Source: Verrucomicrobia bacterium SCGC AAA164-M04
GTDB taxonomy: Bacteria; Verrucomicrobiota; Verrucomicrobiae; Verrucomicrobiales; Akkermansiaceae
Direction: 5' to 3'
NCBI GenBank assembly: GCA_000383735.1
Contig: KB912143.1
Location: forward strand, 1-9,676
Length of the DNA stretch: 9,676 bases
This document shows positions 7,249 through 9,676 of this stretch, piece by piece. Within the stretch, counting starts at the first letter, position 1; each line of letters begins with the position of its first letter. The translations under genes were made by a program, and so were the position numbers. The notes under the pieces were generated by a model that was not told the origin of the DNA, searched no databases, and was given only the letters and a program-made list of their open reading frames with translations.

Positions 7249-7277
7249 TTGACCAAGGTTGAGTTGAGAGCGAATCT
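7249..7277 (+). promoter_or_regulatory. Weak candidate promoter for the GH81 gene
   Basis: TTGACC (7249-7254) matches a -35 element in five of six positions and lies just after the candidate operator. At 17-base spacing the -10 hexamer would be GAATCT (7272-7277), a poor match. Repressor bound at the operator would sit against the -35 box. The promoter call rests mainly on the -35 and its position. Confidence 0.25.
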
Positions 7278-7317
7278 CTCACCGGGGTAATTGTCGGTAA
7301 AGCCCGCCCTTTTTATT

Positions 7318-9555
7318 ATGAAGCAGCCAGCTAAACAGTTCTTTCTTTTTTCTTTCGTTTTTAGTCTGACGGTTTTCGTAAATGATACGGCGAAAGCTGA
7401 TAGTGTGAAGGTGGGTCATGGCAGTTATTCTCTTGCCCGTCCGGTGGGTTGCGATCCTCTTCCCGACACAATTTTCACAACCCCATCAATCAAGGGGGCG
7501 ATCCCAACCAATCAATGGTGGAGCTCCCTTGTCTGGGAAAAATATTCGCAGAATCTTTTTCCTCATCCACTCGCGATCAATTGCAACGCACGGGGACTGG
7601 CCATCGCTTATCCAGGATCCGGGATCGTGGGTGCAGGCGGGCACATCATGGGGGGCGGAATCGGCGAAACTGGCGATTTTTTAATTTTACATTCAAAGGT
7701 GACAGAATTCCCCGATGCTCGCCTAGCTGATTATTCCGACTGGTTCATCACCGCTGAGTTTCGAAAAGAAGAATCATTTTTACGTTCAACCTTTGGGCAC
7801 GGGAGCCCCTACGTTTTCAACCGTATTAGTGGTGGAAACCCGGTTCTTAAATTTGCGCACCAACCAATTGTCTGGAGTGGTGAGGAAGGTGATCCCATTT
7901 TCGGAATTACGGTCAGGGGAAATCATTATGGGGTTTTTGGAGCAAATGGATCGAGTTGGACTGGAAGTAAGACTGACATTTTTGTAAATAAATCATCAAG
8001 GGGATATTTCACGGTGGCTCTTTTGCCCAACGCCACAGAGGCTACGCTGGCTCGCTTCGCAGAGTGTGCTCACCATCATGTGATCGATACTCATTTTTCA
8101 TCGAAACCTGTGCATGGTCAATTAACGACTAAATATCGCTTTAAAGTTGAGGCCATGGAGGGAAGTGGAAAAGGCACTTTATTCGCTCTTTACCCGCATC
8201 AATGGAAGTATTCCCAAGTAGCGTTGACCGGCGAAAGTTACCGCTCGGTGCGCGGAGAGATGAAATTGGCGAGGGGAGATGGTTTCGAGACTTCGGTCCC
8301 TATTCAGGGGCTATTACCGATGCTTCCTGCCGAAGGGATTTCGGACAAAAAACAAGTGATCACCTATCTAAAGACGGAAGCTGCGAAGCTTGAGATGCCT
8401 TTTGCAGATACCTACTGGGATGGAAAGTTTCTGGGTAAATTGGCAACCTTAAGTGGGGTTGCAGAGGTGGCTGGTGAGGAGGGTTTGCAAAAGCTCTTTA
8501 TTGATGAAGTTCGGCGTCGACTCGAAAATTGGTTTCTTGCGTCGAAGGGCGAACAGTCACCTCTTTTTTACTATGATAAAACTTGGGGGACATTGATCGG
8601 CAGTAAGCCATCCTATGGAAGTGATGGGCAAATTAATGATCATCATTTTCACTATGGCTACTTCATTCGGGCGGCGGCTGAAGTTGCGCGACTTGATCCA
8701 AGATGGGCAGAGAAATGGGGAGCGATGGTTGAATTACTTATTCGAGATATTGCCTCTAGAAACCGTGAAGATCTACTGTTTCCACACCTTCGCTGTTTTG
8801 ACGTTTATGCCGGACATTCTTGGGCTTCAGGGCATGCCAAGTTTGGTGATGGAAACAATCAGGAGTCTTCTTCTGAATCGATGAACGCTTGGTATGGCTT
8901 GATGCTTTGGGGGGAAGTGACGGAAAATACCACACTCAGGGATACTGGTATTTTCCTTTATAATACCGAGCGGACTGCAGTTGAGGAATATTGGTTTGAT
9001 GTCTCGGGTACGAACTTTCCCAAAGATTTCCCCGAGGTGGCTCTCGGTATGATTTGGGGTGGAAAAGGATCTTTCTCTACCTGGTTTTCAGCCGATATTG
9101 ATTGTATTCACGGGATCAATTGGTTGCCCTTTACACCGGCCTCAATTTATATGGGAAGGTATCCTGATTATGTGAAAAAGAATCACGATCGAATCGTGAA
9201 GAAGCGGGAGAAAGGGAATGACTATAATAACGGGTGGGGTGATTTAGTGGTGATGTTCAATTCCTTGCAGGATTCAGAAATGGCAGTCGATTACCTAGTA
9301 AGCAATCCCGATTGTAGCCTTGAGGGAGGTAACACCCATGCCTTTATGTCCCACTGGGTTCATACTTTAGATCGTCTCGGTGGGAACGACCGAAGCGTCA
9401 CCTCCTCGCACCCTTGGGTGAATGTATACGTGAAAAAGGGGAAGAAGACTTATGCCGCTTATCAATTCGGGTCCACGCCCAAGGATATTAAGTTTTCAGA
9501 TGGCTTTGTCATGAGAGCGAAGCCGGGAATGACGGTTAAGACCTCAGAGAAGTGA
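7318..9555 (+). CDS. Secreted GH81 endo-beta-1,3-glucanase (laminarinase)
   Basis: From the ATG at 7318 the protein has 745 residues. A signal peptide is clear: basic start MKQPAK, hydrophobic FFLFSFVFSLTVFV (8-21) and a likely cut after AKA (25-27); there is no lipobox cysteine. The TTG at 7291, nine codons upstream in frame, would spoil this, so ATG 7318 is preferred. PTNQWWSSLVW (63-73) and the following beta-rich half are the GH81 N-terminal region. The helical barrel carries NDHHFHYGYF, whose Asp441 fits the general acid, and GHSWASGHAKFGDGNNQESSSES, where Glu516 and Glu520 fit the base region. GNTHAFMSHWVHTL and a C-terminal beta strand segment finish the domain. No carbohydrate-binding module or anchor is added. 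It should hydrolyse internal beta-1,3 bonds of laminarin outside the cytoplasm, supplying oligosaccharides to the symporter and phosphorylase. Confidence 0.92.
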   Translation: MKQPAKQFFLFSFVFSLTVFVNDTAKADSVKVGHGSYSLARPVGCDPLPDTIFTTPSIKGAIPTNQWWSSLVWEKYSQNLFPHPLAINCNARGLAIAYPGSGIVGAGGHIMGGGIGETGDFLILHSKVTEFPDARLADYSDWFITAEFRKEESFLRSTFGHGSPYVFNRISGGNPVLKFAHQPIVWSGEEGDPIFGITVRGNHYGVFGANGSSWTGSKTDIFVNKSSRGYFTVALLPNATEATLARFAECAHHHVIDTHFSSKPVHGQLTTKYRFKVEAMEGSGKGTLFALYPHQWKYSQVALTGESYRSVRGEMKLARGDGFETSVPIQGLLPMLPAEGISDKKQVITYLKTEAAKLEMPFADTYWDGKFLGKLATLSGVAEVAGEEGLQKLFIDEVRRRLENWFLASKGEQSPLFYYDKTWGTLIGSKPSYGSDGQINDHHFHYGYFIRAAAEVARLDPRWAEKWGAMVELLIRDIASRNREDLLFPHLRCFDVYAGHSWASGHAKFGDGNNQESSSESMNAWYGLMLWGEVTENTTLRDTGIFLYNTERTAVEEYWFDVSGTNFPKDFPEVALGMIWGGKGSFSTWFSADIDCIHGINWLPFTPASIYMGRYPDYVKKNHDRIVKKREKGNDYNNGWGDLVVMFNSLQDSEMAVDYLVSNPDCSLEGGNTHAFMSHWVHTLDRLGGNDRSVTSSHPWVNVYVKKGKKTYAAYQFGSTPKDIKFSDGFVMRAKPGMTVKTSEK

Positions 9556-9557
9556 GG
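9542..9557. other. Small hairpin holding both convergent stop codons
   Basis: CCTCA (9542-9546) pairs perfectly with TGAGG (9553-9557) around a GAGAAG loop. The plus-strand TGA that ends GH81 (9553-9555) and the minus-strand TGA that ends the sulfatase-like gene (TCA at 9544-9546) face each other in the stem. No T-run follows on either side, so it is not a standard intrinsic terminator. Confidence 0.4.
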
Positions 9558-9676
9558 CGGATTTAAGGCGCTTCTTGAGTTGGTTGAGTAGCTTCGTTTT
9601 GACGGATAGATACTCTTCTCTCTTTGCTAGGTTTGTGAACTGGGCTGGATCTTTAATCATGTCATAAAGTTCTTCG
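9544..9676 (-). CDS. C-terminal end of a sulfatase-like protein (partial, runs off the right edge)
   Basis: Read on the minus strand from the right edge, 43 codons end at TGA (9546-9544). The translation begins EELYDMIKDPAQFTNLA and ends in a charged helix rich in Lys and Leu (VKTKLLNQLKKRLKSASLL). The pattern ELYD-x4-DP-x2-F-x-NLA followed by an amphipathic helix is the usual ending of type I (formylglycine-dependent) sulfatases, where the C-terminal subdomain closes the fold. The catalytic CxPxR motif would be far to the right of the window and cannot be seen. The gene converges on GH81 and overlaps its last 12 bases. Sulfatases often accompany algal polysaccharide genes, but laminarin is not sulfated, so this one more likely belongs to a different glycan set to the right. 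Confidence 0.75.
   Translation of the reverse strand, partial: EELYDMIKDPAQFTNLAKREEYLSVKTKLLNQLKKRLKSASLL

Noticed and set aside
7211..7262. GGGAGG followed by an eleven-codon ORF (ATG at 7227) before GH81
   Set aside because: Its ATG and first codons are simply the candidate operator sequence, the spacing is long, and the region is better explained as divergent control DNA.
7291..7317. TTG start for GH81 nine codons upstream
   Set aside because: The extension MSVKPALFI would precede a normal signal peptide that starts at ATG 7318, so the later start is favoured.
9660..9673. CATAAAGTT, matching part of the 12-base repeat of the candidate operators
   Set aside because: It lies inside the sulfatase coding end, lacks the TGCA half sites and is only a nine-base match.
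1..9676. CRISPR array, insertion sequence, tRNA or rRNA genes
   Set aside because: No spaced direct repeats, transposase motifs, terminal inverted repeats or tRNA/rRNA signatures were seen on either strand.

Overview
The window reads as an accessory carbohydrate-use region from a Gram-negative, probably marine, bacterium of moderate GC. A Verrucomicrobiota-type host (Opitutae/Puniceicoccales-like) fits best: a free-standing ovothiol methyltransferase, a GPH sugar symporter, a LacI regulator, a sulfatase next to glycan genes, and weak or absent Shine-Dalgarno sequences at almost every gene start. This placement is inference from gene content, not from a marker gene.

Left part (1-1060): about 330 bases with no certain gene, holding eleven perfect GAGAA repeats and a ten-codon mini-ORF with a good ribosome binding site. 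A stand-alone methyltransferase follows (332-1060) that matches the C-terminal N-methyltransferase domain of OvoA (ovothiol biosynthesis). In most organisms that domain is fused to the sulfoxide synthase; here it is a separate gene.

Central and right part (1061-9555): a compact beta-1,3-glucan (laminarin) module. A control region (1061-1294) with two copies of a TGCA-N6-TGCA motif precedes a large GH94-like sugar phosphorylase of the GH149/GH161 type (1295-4690). Twelve bases later comes a GPH/MelB-type cation:sugar symporter (4703-6082). A LacI-family repressor lies convergent to it (6079-7134, minus). Divergent from the repressor, across a 183-base control region with a third TGCA-N6-TGCA site, is a secreted GH81 endo-beta-1,3-glucanase (7318-9555). 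The inferred logic is that GH81 cuts laminarin outside the cytoplasm, the symporter imports the oligosaccharides, and the phosphorylase splits them with phosphate to glucose-1-phosphate. The LacI protein would control both transcription units through the shared operator.

Right edge (9544-9676, minus): the last 43 codons of a gene that reads as the C-terminus of a sulfatase. It converges on the GH81 gene and overlaps it by 12 bases; the two stop codons lie opposite each other in one small hairpin.
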